From assembly GCA_949128115.1 (NCBI GenBank), contig OX421963.1, positions 86,809,602-86,873,601 of the forward strand: a stretch of 64,000 bases of DNA. Direction: 5' to 3'. This DNA comes from Anaspis maculata. Lineage: Eukaryota; Arthropoda; Insecta; Coleoptera; Scraptiidae. The translations under genes and the position numbers were made by a program. Of this stretch, positions 46,839 to 57,700 are shown one piece after another; position 1 is the first letter of the stretch; every line of letters starts with the position of its first letter. The notes below the pieces were generated by a model. That model saw only the letters and a list, made by a program, of their open reading frames with translations. It did not search any database and was not told where the DNA came from.

Positions 46839-48830
46839 AGGCGGCCATCGGACTGATGGCCTGATGTTCTTGTGGGTCCATCGCAGAGGAGTCCATCGTC
46901 TTCGATTCTTCTTCCCTTGTCGCCAAGTCAAGTTTTTGAGGTTAGGTTAAGTACGTCTGACGTTTGGAAATTCTGGAGCGCTGCTTTTTTCGAATTCAAA
47001 TCTGTTGCCGCCACAATTTGTTCCCCCACCATAACAATAACCAGCCCCATGGCCAGGTTATGGAATGTATAGGTCGCGGTAACATAACCGTCACCTTGGC
47101 ACCCGCTATGGCAACGTTGCAAGTATGCCTGACATGGCAACTGCGCAATGCGCATCTCTTTCGACGTTGAATTGACATAAAACGCTCGCGCAAGCGCAGA
47201 CAGGGTGCCAGGGTACCGCTGTAGAGATTCGTTTGTTTTCAACATTACTCTCACAAATCTTAAGTTTAGCACAATTATTTTTTTGGTGAAGTGGCAATTG
47301 TTCAATAAATCATTTATATAATTTATTACAACTAAAGAAAATGGTATTCACAAGTACTAGTGAGAATAACATTATACCATATACCCATCTTTAGCACGCC
47401 ATTTTTGTTCCCGCGACCTATAACCGATGATGATATCATTGATATCAAAATGGCGGCACTTCCTTCACCGCTTATAACCAATCCTCGCTCAAACGTCAAA
47501 TTCTATAACCAAGTGTAACCGGTCATGAAAAGTTATTCGCTCGGAAAAGACTATGGTGTGGGTGTGGCGACTGTCAGTTCTCTGGGTGGCACACACTTTT
47601 TCGACCGGCGAATATCCATTTTGAATCGGAAGACTTCACAACTTGCTGATAAAACTGAACAGACAACAAAACGTCAACGTCAAACACGGAAGTCAATTTC
47701 ACTGTCGAATTTTGAACATGCGCGGTGATAACTTCTCTTTGTTTTCTTAGTTCGCACGACATCCGTGCCGGAGCGCCACTTCCGCGCAATATTGTGTATT
47801 GAAAGAAAAACATTTTCTGGTTGGCATTTTTGGTTAGAGCTCCACCTGTTATGGGCAGATATCACAAATGAAATTTTTACGCTCTGGAGACGCCAGTACA
47901 CTCTGCATAGTATGCCATCTTGCCCGAGCCCCTGGTTTGCCAACCAGTCCTGAAATGCACTGTGTTAAGTTTATATTTCCCGCCGATTTATTTCTTTGGC
48001 CAACACTTGAAGGTTATAATAAGAGCACGAGCTCATAATACCAGGAATCATACATCAATTTGTTGAATTGATCCAGAGGAGCATTTTGAAGATAAAGACT
48101 ATAACATTTACTTACCAGAAAAACTTTGAAGCCTAAATTTTCTTGTTTTGTAAATAACGTAGATACTCTTCCGTCAAGTGACGTTGCGATTGACATGGTA
48201 GCATTGACAAGCAGTTGTATCAACATTGCAGCAGAGCGCAGCGCAGTATTTCAAATAGTTTCCCGGGAAAAGGGCCCTATGCCAACTCAGAAAGTATGCC
48301 AACTCAGGCACATCTCCCCTACTATAATTAAATATAGGCTTTAGCAAAAAAGCGCCATTTAAATTGGCAGTGGCGTACCTTCAGGGATGCGTGGGTAGGT
48401 ACCTCTCCTCTATGGGGAGGGCAGGGAGGGCGTCGTTCTTTGGCGTCGATCAAGGGGAATATCAAATAATAAAGGAATTGCTTTTTTTCGGAGCGGAAGA
48501 TTTTGCTTTTCCACTGAGATTTTGCTTCGGCTTTTGCTATTTGTTGTTCTTGAACATCAAATACTTAAGTGATATCATCAATAGCATCAAGGTTTAGCCG
48601 CCCGTACCCCGTACCTTAAAATTATTTTAAGCGTTGCGACGCTTTTCTAAAACCTTCATTACAAATTTTGTTCCGGTTTCTACAGGATGGTCCAGGTTAT
48701 AGTAGCAATAATTCACCACTGGATGGTCAATCAAAAAATAAGTCGACGTGGATAATTTTATTTTTTCAAGAACACCTCCTGAGGAAAATGAAGCCCTTCA
48801 AAGTAGAGCTTTGAAAATCCGTCTGGTTAC
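46839..48830. other. CpG-richer intronic stretch, possible transposase relic
   Basis: 46855-47960 is less AT-rich than average and contains two frames of interest. The minus 125-codon frame 47305-46928 has no recognisable domain. A plus frame at 47525-47728 begins KSYSLGKDYGVGVATVSSL, which resembles the helix-turn-helix 'A(K/R)EYGVG(K/V)STVS' start of jerky/Tigger-type transposases. Downstream frames are broken, so at most a relic is present. 48360-48600 begins with a GCAGTGGCGTACC motif shared with two other sites in the window. Confidence 0.3.
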
Positions 48831-48834
48831 CGTC

Positions 48835-49010
48835 AGGTAAATATCTGGTAAATGTGTAAATGTCGGTAAATGTGGTAAATGTCTGGTAAATGTGTAAATG
48901 TCTAGTAAATGTCTGGTAAATGTGTAAATGTCTGGTAAATGTGTAAATGTCTGGTAAATGTGGTAAATGTGGTAAATGTCTGGTAAATGTGGTAAATGTC
49001 AAATGTGGTG
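48835..49010 (+). repeat. TAAATG minisatellite, array 2
   Basis: About 15 variants of GGTAAATGT(CT/G), the same family and orientation as array 1, ending in AAATGTGGTGTACACATTT. Right after it comes AGGTGGTCAACCCCTCGG, the inverse of the flank that precedes array 1. Confidence 0.92.
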
Positions 49011-49495
49011 TACACATTTTTCCTAGGTGGTCAACCCCTCGGTCGCCGTACTATTTATGTTCCCAAGCGCGAAGTTTATAGCACCTTTTAGGCATGTTAT
49101 GGCATTTGTTATTTGCGGTATTATGTGAAAAATGAATGCCAATATCTTAAATCAAATTATTGAAAAAAATATAAAGAAGGTACAGACAGGTTGTTCACGA
49201 ATGAATTATACCTCCATCCCTGGAGACCTCCCATTTAACATAATCTGGAAAATGGAAAACGATCCCTAGGTATTCGATTTTTCCCGTGAGTTTCAAATCA
49301 TGCCAGAAAAGTGCTTTGTGGTATATCGCTTACAGGGTGCATAATCGATTTTTTTGGCTCAAATTGGACACCTTGTAGTTTGATATGGGAACCGATTTCG
49401 CTTTTCATCCTAATTATAAAAATCAGCCTGACCTTACTAGTGTTTGGCGGTAGCCACCTCGGAAAGTTCCAAATTCAAAAAGGAGGAGGAGGTAT

Positions 49496-49830
49496 AGTGA
49501 ACACAATGATGTTTGTCCTGTGTCTGTAACTTCTGTGGTTTTTTTTCTTCGTCGGAGGTGGCGTATTGGGGGCGGCGGCGCGGCGGCTGAAACTATTTTC
49601 CTGCGATGTCGAATTGAAGGAAACACGATAGTTTTTGTCCGGTTCCTGTAACTTTTTTGATTCTGTCTCTTTTTCGTTGGGGGCGGCGTATGGAAGCGGC
49701 GACTAGAACTATTTTTCCTGTGATGTCGAATGAACCGGGAACACAATGTTTTTTCCTTTGGCTGTAACTACTTCAACTGTTTTTTTTTCGCCGGAGGCGG
49801 CGTGTAGGGACGGCGTCGGTTCAAACCATT
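49496..49830 (+). repeat. ~115-bp tandem repeat, array 1 (3 units)
   Basis: Units share GGAAACACGATAGTTTTTGTCC, TCTGTAACTTCTG, a T-rich run, CGTCGGGGGCGGCGT and CTATTTTTCCTG(C/T)GATGTCGAAT. Units are near 49498, 49618 and 49737. Confidence 0.88.
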
Positions 49831-49875
49831 TTTAGCGCACTTCTTCAAACGGGAAGGCGCTTTTGTCCTCGCTTT

Positions 49876-49905
49876 GTCCGTCCGTCCGTCCGTCCGTCCG
49901 TCACA
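49876..49905. repeat. (GTCC)n microsatellite
   Basis: About seven perfect GTCC units following the first 115-bp array. Confidence 0.97.
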
Positions 49906-50817
49906 GCATCTAGTCCTAGACGAAAAGGTTTTTGCGAAAAAAATTTACTCCATTGGGTAGCTCATGACCCGATCTTATCATTTTACCATAATAGGTACAT
50001 ATGCGGAGTTATATTTAGAGGATGATTTGAACTTCATTTTAATGAAAATTCCACATCGGTGCGAGGTGCAGGCCAATAGTTATTGATTTTTAAAAATGAC
50101 TCCGAAACTATGGCTCGGCCGCAAATGATTTATTCGTTGCTTGCTGGTGCTTGATATCCTTTCCTCCGAACAAAACGAAATTCAATACAGAAAATATTTC
50201 AACTTGAATGGGTAGCTCATGGCCTTGGTACGCGAATCAAGAAAAATGTTGCCGAAATAATCATGAACAATTACAAAAATAACATTTTGGTGTAGGGCGG
50301 CTTCGCCGATCAAGTGCTGGCATTCGCGGTAAGATGTAGAAAGTTGGGAGATGCAGGCAACTACAATTTCTTAATGAAATACATCACTGCATGTACGGCA
50401 TTATATTTAGAGAACAATTTGAACTTTCTTTTTACAAAAACCCCACTTCGATCCGATCGTCGGGTCAATTGCTATCAATTTTTGAAAACGACCGCAAAGC
50501 CACGGCTCGGCGCATATTACACGACCCTACAAATTTAAAATCAGACGTGCCGAAATAGTAATTGACCATTTTGAAATAGCCAATACTAGGTACCTAAAGG
50601 ATAATGGCACTCAAATTACGAAACATGTCCGCTCAATAACAAAAAAAAAGTAGGTAGGTATCACTAAAAATCATGTGACAGACTACCATTTTTTCGGTTT
50701 TTCGATAAAAAAGAAATGTTCCAATTCAAAACTGAACCCGATATTCGTGTTCAGGAGGTCGAAATCAGTTGGAGAACATTTTTTTATATAAGGAACAGAA
50801 TGACGCTGATGTGGCCG

Positions 50818-50819
<2 letters not shown>

Positions 50820-50868
<49 letters not shown>

Positions 50869-50870
50869 CG
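50820..50870. repeat. (TGTC)n microsatellite
   Basis: About twelve perfect tetranucleotide units. The 149-codon minus frame over it shows an Arg-Gln-Thr-Asp run from this tract and is not a gene. Confidence 0.97.
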
Positions 50871-51146
50871 AGTCCGTGCAGAAATTAAGACGCTGTACTC
50901 CTTCTCGAGAATTGAAACAAGAGTCTTGGAACTTTTTTCCGATTAATAGCTGATGTCCCCAAGGGTGGCCAATGGGCACTATTTTTGTTATCCATACATA
51001 GTTATCATTATTCTCAAAAAACAGAGATCTCCTGTGCACTTCGATGAAGTTGAACTTCTTCTCGGGAACTAAAGCTACAGCCCTTGAAGATTGAACTTTA
51101 TCCGGTGGATAGCTTAGGTTCTCAAGGACCAAATAGGCAGAATGGC

Positions 51147-51505
51147 TTTCATAATTCGGCCGCCATCTTGGCTGCCATATTGAAATTTTTTATTAGTGGA
51201 ACGATTGTCGTGAAACTTGAAACTTACCCTTGTCTAGTACGATCATTCTTATTTTCAAGCCAAATTTCATGATTGCCCCACCATCTTGGCCGCCATATTG
51301 AAATCTCTTATGAGTGGGAGGAGTTTCATGAAACTTGAGAGTTACGCTTGTCTCGTACGATCATTCCTATTTTCAAGCTGAGTTTTATAATTCTGCCGCC
51401 ATCTTGGCCGCCATATTGAAATCTCTTATTAGTGGAACGATTTTCATGAAACTTGGAACTTACCCTTGTCTAGTACAATTATTCTGATTTTCAAGCCGAA
51501 TTTCA
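51147..51505 (+). repeat. 118-bp tandem repeat, 3 units
   Basis: Units start at about 51147, 51265 and 51383, a constant spacing of 118. Each has CCGCCATCTTGGCCGCCATA near its start, then TTGAAATCTCTTATTAGTGG, a CATGAAACTTG stretch and GTCTAGTACGATCATTCT. The third is followed by a partial unit at 51501. Confidence 0.95.
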
Positions 51506-51514
51506 TGATTCTGT

Positions 51515-51960
51515 CGATATTTTTTCTGTAATGGCGAAGGACAGGAAACACGATGATTTTCGTCATGTGTCTGTAACTTTCGAGTTTTGTCGGGGGCGGC
51601 GTATAGGGGGTGGCGACGACTTCAACTCTTTTCAGCAATGGTAAAGGGGTAGAAAACACGATGATTTTTGTCACGTGTCTGTAACTTCTGAGGTTCTGTT
51701 TTTTCGTCGGGGGCGGCGTTAGGGGGCTGAAGCTATTTTTCCTGCGATGTCGAATGGACAGGAAACACGATAGTTTTTGTCCGGTGTCTGTAACTTTTCT
51801 GGTTCTGTTTCTTTTTCGTGTGGGGCAGCGTAGGAGGGCGGCGGCTCAAACAATTTTTCCTGTGATGTCGAATGGACCGGAAACAACGGTTTCTTTCCTG
51901 TGGCTGTAACTACTTTGATTCTGTTTTTTTTTTGTCAGGGCGGCGTGTGGGGACGATAAA
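51515..51960 (+). repeat. ~115-bp tandem repeat, array 2 (about 4 units)
   Basis: Same family and orientation as the array at 49496-49830, with the GGAAACACGAT, GTCTGTAACTT and GGGGCGGCGT cores repeated four times. The last unit is the most diverged. Confidence 0.9.
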
Positions 51961-52119
51961 ACTTATCTTGAAAAAGATGATTTTTTGATATTTCTCAAAA
52001 CTTGGACAATTTTTTCACAGGTGCGTACGGATAAAAACGGAATCGATTCCCATGATAAAATACAGGTGTCCAATTTAAGAGAAATTTTCTATGTTTCACC
52101 CTGTAAGCTATAACCACAG

Positions 52120-52887
52120 AAAATGTATGTAGGCAGATTCAAAGCCTATGGAAAAAATCACGTTTCCCGGTCAATTTTGAGCTAACAGCTGACAGGCTAT
52201 CTAAACGCTGATTGGTCACAATTGTTATACTACATATCCAAAGAGTAATATCTACAAAGTTTTCGTTACGAATTGGTTAGGTCAGGCTGTCAACAGATTT
52301 GTTACAGAATAGGCATGGAACGTGTTTCTGTTAGAGAGATCGTTATGGAACATTACATATCGTTTCGTAACATATCGTTGGGGAACATGAAAATAGAGAA
52401 TAGGCCGGTGAGTCTTTGAACGTTCTATGCCGGGTAGGTATTTCATTTAATAGGCGAAATTCAGTGCCATTTCTGTGCTGGCGCAACCATGCTAGGGGAT
52501 TTGAGAATAGTGCCGTATGCTAACACATGTAAAAAGCGTAATTTCAACATTTACTATTATTGAAACGGCTGGAAATGAAACTTTCAAATAAGGTATGAAA
52601 AAAAGAGTGTTTCTTGATCTTTCATTGTGTTCAAGACCAGCAATGATAGATCAGTTCTAGATACACAATGAGCGAAAATATGGTAACGTGTTTATCAGTT
52701 GGTGTGTTTTTGAAAATACCGCCCTACTTCTGGTATTCTTCTCTGCCTTGCGGTTGCCGTCCTGTCTGTCAGTGGCATGAAACGGCATCCAAACAGAAAG
52801 TTGCCAGACCCCGTCCGGATTACGAAACCGTCCGGATTATAGAATGCATAATGAAATAGGCCTTAGTGAACCATAAAACTTTACAAT
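52120..52887. other. Unassigned intronic sequence
   Basis: No supported repeat boundary or gene. A short plus frame at 52668-52859 shows no family resemblance. Confidence 0.4.
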
Positions 52888-52889
52888 TA

Positions 52890-55052
52890 GGGGAGATTGG
52901 GTCATGTTGCAACAGATTTCACTTATTTTTTTCTCCATAGCATGTATGTATTGATTAACAATGTTATAAATTTGTATTAAACATTCAAATGGTATTTGTG
53001 TAACATGCCTAAAATTATTTTGTAGTTCTACATAATAAACAAAACATGATATAAATGTTTTCCTTTACATTGTAAAGTGTTGCGACAAGGGCAAGTTGCA
53101 TCAGGCTATTCAGACTTCTCAGAATACTCCTTGGAATACTCAGAAAGACAATTCAAACACTGGTAAAATGGATCATGATCTGCACATTTTGCACGAGTCC
53201 ATCTCTTACACTCAGTGCACTGCAGCCAGTCGTCACGTTGATTGTTTCTGTCATACTTTTCATCACAAACCAGGCAAAAGGTATCGTCCTTTTCGGAAGA
53301 AGTTTCAAAAGTTACTTGTTTTTTGTTCTTATGATATGTTTTATGTTTTATGATTTGTTCTTGTTACAGCTTTCTTGTTCGTGATTCTTGATCAACGGCT
53401 CTTCATCTGAACTTTCGGAAACTAGTACTTTTCGGCGGACTACTCCAGCTCTTTTTTCATGGCACATGTTTTACATTTTTTTAATTGCTTGTCAGATGTT
53501 TTCTATTTCTATTCTTGTCGGAGTCTCTCTTCATCTTCCAAGGCCTTCTTCTCGGGTGCATCAGTCAAAATCAAAGCCTTTCTTCTTCGTTTTTTTTCCT
53601 CTATTGTTGGTGGTTAGACGCGGTGCAGCTTTCGGAAAAGGTCGTTCAGCTTCCGGGCTGGATGTTTTCGAAGAGCTTGGTCTTGGTGACCTTGATCTTG
53701 GTATAGAATCAAGCCGCATTCCATCTGTTTCCTCGGAGCCATTTCCAACATTCTGTTCTCGTATTGTTTCTGGTACTACAGCTGCATTGTTTTTATCATC
53801 ATCTATTACCTCAGGTTCAGGTCTGTCTGTCACAAAAGCGGGTGCAAATTCAGGATCTGATAATATGATGGGATTCAAAGAGTAAATCCCGGCAGCTGCA
53901 AAACGAAAAATGACATTTTTGGGACTCACAGCGTTAACAAATGCATGCTCGATGATTCCTGGTAGATCAAAAATCCTCAGGGTTTTTCCTGGGTTGCTCT
54001 TCAGCCATGTACTAATACCCGTACTGCACCATTTTTTGAATGGATCAAACACTGTCAAGTCTAGTGGCTGCAACTTGTGCAAACAGTGGAGTGGAAACGA
54101 CACCATGATAACTCCACTGTCTTTACTCAAGTTCAGTACTTTGCAACTCAGATGGGACGAGTGATTGTCCAACAAAAGAATGACCGGTGTCTCCTTAGTA
54201 GGTTTCAAATGTTTGATGAAATGTTGAATGAAAGAAAAAATGTTTTTTCTTGCATCCAACCTGACCCATTGGCTTCTCCGATACATCTTGGTGGTCCATC
54301 CTGTATGAAATGGTCTCGAGAACGCTTTCTTGGGAAGAGAAACATTGGCGAAATCGAGGGCGGAATAGAGTTTCCTTGAGCATTCACTGCAACGGCAACT
54401 CTGATCATTTCACCCCGTTCCGCAGAGGTGGTTGACCCAACTTGTCTCGCACCTTTTTTTGCCAATATTTTTCTTGGGCAGAGCACAGTCAAAACGCCCG
54501 TTTCATCCATGTTCCAGATTTGTGATACTTCAAACTGATCACAGGATAAAACTTCCGACGCAGTTTATCAAAAAAACATTTTCACGTTAGTACGGTTGAA
54601 GCTTGTAGCCGGTGGCTTCTGGTTGGCGAATAGAAAGTTCGGAATTTCGTTCGAGGAAAAGGTTCAGCCACTCGACTCCAGTCTGTTTGTTATCGTCCCA
54701 TGATTCAGGAACTTTTATTTCATGAAAAAATTGCACATTGATATGTCAGTTTCCGAACATTAAGTGGATCAAGCTCAAACATAATGTCACAACTTCGTTT
54801 GATATATTGCAACAAAATGCGTTCTTCCTTTTCTGTGAACACTTACTAGTCTGGCCTTTGAATATCCGCATTTTGGCATTTCGGGATTGTTTCGAGTTTC
54901 ACGAAGTTTTTTCGTTTCAGTAACATACCTTGATAAGGTAGAATAGTAAATCTTGAAATCACTCGCAACTTTTCTCGAAAAAACTCTTTTTTTCAACTCA
55001 AATCAATCTCAAATCAAATCTGGGCGAAAATCTCATGTGTAATCTCACCCCG
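52890..55052 (-). mobile_element. Decayed pogo/Tigger-type DNA transposon, 2.16 kb
   Basis: The ends are GGGGAGATTGGGTCATG at the left and CATGTGTAATCTCACCCCG at the right, imperfect inverted repeats. A TA dinucleotide directly flanks each side (52888-52889 and 55053-55054), the target duplication of the Tc1/mariner/pogo superfamily. The minus strand carries a broken transposase, listed separately, with no other gene. Length and layout fit a nearly full-length single-gene element. Confidence 0.85.
53561..54996 (-). pseudogene. pogo/Tigger-like DDE transposase, frameshifted
   Basis: Read from high to low coordinates. A helix-turn-helix fragment (54996-54787; FKIYYSTLSRYV) is followed, in another frame, by FELDPLNVRKLTYQ near 54775 and WLNLFLERNSELSIRQPEAT near 54650, the CENP-B-like DNA-binding part of this family. 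The catalytic core starts at 54510 with MDETGV (first Asp), then KILAKKG, GSTTSAERGE and GPPRCIGEANGSGWM. After a frameshift near 54200-54285 comes PVILLLDNHSSH (second Asp) and HKLQPLD (third Asp, 35 residues later, i.e. DD35D). The C-terminal tail is Ser/Pro- and Lys-rich and ends RGKKTKKK near 53570. At least two frameshifts and stops near 54590 and 54720 make it inactive. The 241-codon frame is its longest piece. Confidence 0.9.
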
Positions 55053-55054
55053 TA

Positions 55055-55797
55055 GAATAAAAGATTTAACCCTTTTTGCACGACAAGGAGTTTATGAGCA
55101 TTGAAAAGCTAGCGTTCCATACCCAAGAGAACCTCTTTGTACAATGCCCAGAAAATTAAGTGTCGCTTCGAAAATGCTCCAAGATAGAAAGAAACATAAT
55201 ATCATTTTTGCAGGCTGATAATTAGAGGCTCACAGCGATAAATTGTACACCTGATTGCAGATTTGAGAAAAGTTACTTAACTCAACGTGAAATAGAGCTG
55301 CTGGATAAGTCTGTAAGTTCAAAACCACAGCACCAGCCGGATATGAAATTTATTGAACGTGAACACTCAATTTATGTGAATTATTTGATCGATAATTAAA
55401 ATCATGGCTTTAATTTCGAAATACCAAAACAATACTCAGTGAACAACCATCTCTTTCTAAGTACAACTAAATAATCGAGATTTCTTTCCGTACAGATAAA
55501 ATGGGCTAGAAAGCAGTAAGGGTTAGAATGGAATCAACGAGGTATCAATTAATTAGGCAAGGAATCGAAACTCAAGTGTGTAAGGAAATAGGTTCACCAA
55601 TAGTTTTGCAAATTAAGAAGAATGCGAACGGAATTTTATTGAACGGGTTGAGTTGATTAGTCGCAGGGTTTCACGCGTAAAAAGGGTGTACTTTTCTTTC
55701 AGAAACCGAATGTGAACTTGAATTAACTAATTCCTGTCGTTAGCTGGTTTTAGCACGCTTGGAAATTATGTGATAGCGGAGCAGTAATTATTGAAAA
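55055..55797. other. Spacer between two transposons
   Basis: No gene or repeat boundary could be supported. Confidence 0.4.
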
Positions 55798-56030
55798 TTC
55801 ATAAAAATCGTGCACTTTGTGCCAAGTCTTTGAAATTTGGTATAGTCTTAGCTATGGTCTAAAGGTTTTAGGAAACCATCGCAAGCAACTTGTGCGTGAC
55901 CTCTGGTGGCCTGCTTGCGTTAAATTCAATATGGCCGCCATCTGTGCTGGTATTCTTAATAGAAGGGCTTCTACAAGACATAAAATATGATTGAATAATA
56001 TATTACCATAATACCAGTATAGTATATGGA

Positions 56031-56375
56031 TATAAGAATAATATAAGCATATAAAGGGTGTCCCAGGTTGAACTGAAGCATTTCTTTTTTGAATAAAAGG
56101 TGCAGTTTTTAGAAAATCGAAAGTTTACCTATCTCATACCTACTATAGTAGAAACATGAGAAATAAGATGAAAAACAACATTTGTCCAATGTACTCCAAT
56201 GAATATAAGAATAGTATAAGAATATAAAAAATGTCCCAGGATGAACTGAAGCATATCTTTTTTGAATAAAAGGCGCAGTTTTCGGAAATTAGGAAGTTTA
56301 CCTATCTCATACCTACTAAAGTAGAAACATGAGAATTAAGATGAAAAGCAACATCTGTCCAATGTACTCTTTGGT
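56031..56375 (+). repeat. ~175-bp tandem duplication
   Basis: Two direct copies share TGTCCCAGG(T/A)TGAACTGAAGC, TCTTTTTTGAATAAAAGG and TACCTATCTCATACCTACTA and end GTCCAATGTACTC. The first copy's GGGTGTCCCAGG recalls the CAGGGTG tips elsewhere. Confidence 0.88.
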
Positions 56376-56789
56376 TGTCTTTGCAAAGAGCAATTTTTTT
56401 AGTGAAGATTTCTATTTCATTTTTGAGATTTGAGGTTCTATTACTTCAATAAGTCTCCCAATATTGTCTTTGAGCTCCATGATCGTTTAGGGATAGTTGA
56501 GATAGACTCTCTCTTCAACGTAACCCCATAAATATAGGAAACAACCTTATGGTGTAATTATCTGCCGAAACGCCTATACCAAAGGGTTCAGAATGGGTGA
56601 AATTCTTATCAAACTCCAACAATAAATAAGACTTATTCAACTTCCTCTGCGAGAAATTTGCTGAACTAACCACTGGTGCTTCATGTGAACTGTTCACCAC
56701 AAAGGGTAATCAGGTGCTAAGCAACAAAACGAGTGACATAAAAATTATCAACCATTTCTCCAAGCCAGCAAAAAGAAGCTAACATCAGA

Positions 56790-57700
56790 ATGATGTTGCA
56801 CTTGCAACACGCAGCTGAGGAAGGGCATACCAAAGCGTGCCTCGCCACAGTGGACACAGACGTGGTTGTTTTGGCCATCTGTCACTTCACACTGTTGAAT
56901 ATGTCAGAGCTATGGATAGGTTTTGGTTCGAGAAAGACCTTTAAAGAGATTCCAATCCATCACATTTGTCAACAGCTTGGATCTGAACGCTCTGAAGCCT
57001 TTCTCTTTTTTCGTGCATTTACGGGATGTGATGTACTTATCATCATCCATGTTTGGAAGTGGTAAAAAGACGACATGGAATGCATGGGGTGCTCATCCTG
57101 ACGTCACTGACACCTGAATCCTCATCCTGAGAATTGACATCACGAATACACTGAATAGTTTCACGTTGGAATCACAGGACATGTCTCATCTTGAACGCTT
57201 CACAGTTTCTGATGTAGGTACAGTAAAAACTGTGGTGCAAATTCAGTCAATGATGCAAAGAAGTTGATGGTTACTCAAGGCCTAAAGTCTCTTGAATCTA
57301 TATCACCATCACAACATGCTCTATTTCAGCATAAACAGCGAGCTCTGCCCATACCGCGATCATTTGGGAGGTGTCGCTGTTCAGAGCGCCTGATATCCCT
57401 TATTACAGTAAATTTGGTTAAGAATGGAACGACAGAGCCAAATAATGGGTACCCTACTGGACTGATCTTCCAGATGCAAGCCATGGATATTCATTACTAC
57501 TCAATTGTGGTTGTTTGGTGTCATGCACAGGCAGATGTGAATGTTATCAAGCCGGGATTCGCTAAAGTCCAATATGTCAAGAAGGTTGCACAAACAGCTT
57601 ACATAACACATGAAGTAACAAATATCATATCGTGCTGTAAAGCTTGTCAGATTCTATCGTATTTGTGTCCACCGTTCATGTTTCTTTATATTTTGTAATT
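56790..57700 (+). pseudogene. Relic of an element-borne CXC-domain protein
   Basis: The frame at 56790-57065 contains TVDTDVVVLAICHF, LWIGFGSRKTFKEIPIHHI and FFRAFTGCD. These match the HTVDTDVVVLA / LW-AFG-GK-F--IP-H-I / F-AFTGCD pattern of a large repeat-associated protein family in invertebrate genomes, usually annotated as uncharacterized or as having a tesmin/TSO1-like CXC domain. A frameshift follows GCD, and stop-broken frames continue with QHKQRAL, WIRMERQ-type and GYPTGLI words. In the last part a cysteine array (NCGCLVSCTGRCECYQAG, then ICQEGCTNSL) is the CXC zinc-binding region. The N-terminal part is missing. At least three frame changes or stops make it non-functional. Confidence 0.75.

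Larger units (their letters stand above)
49318..52119. mobile_element. 2.8-kb TIR element carrying tandem arrays
   Basis: GTGGTATATCGCTTACAGGG at the left and CACCCTGTAAGCTATAACCAC at the right are inverted. Similarity continues inward for about 90 bases (CAAATTGGACACCTTGTAGT against ACAGGTGTCCAATTT; GGGAACCGATTTC against GAATCGATTCCC). Between the ends lie two arrays of a ~115-bp repeat, one 118-bp array and two tetranucleotide tracts. No transposase is visible. Confidence 0.8.

Noticed and set aside
46928..47305. 125-codon minus-strand frame
   Set aside because: No domain, no plausible splice structure and overlapping frames on the other strand; the region is only somewhat CpG-richer.
50683..51132. 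149-codon minus-strand frame
   Set aside because: It runs through a (TGTC)n tract and the interior of a TIR element; no motif was recognised.
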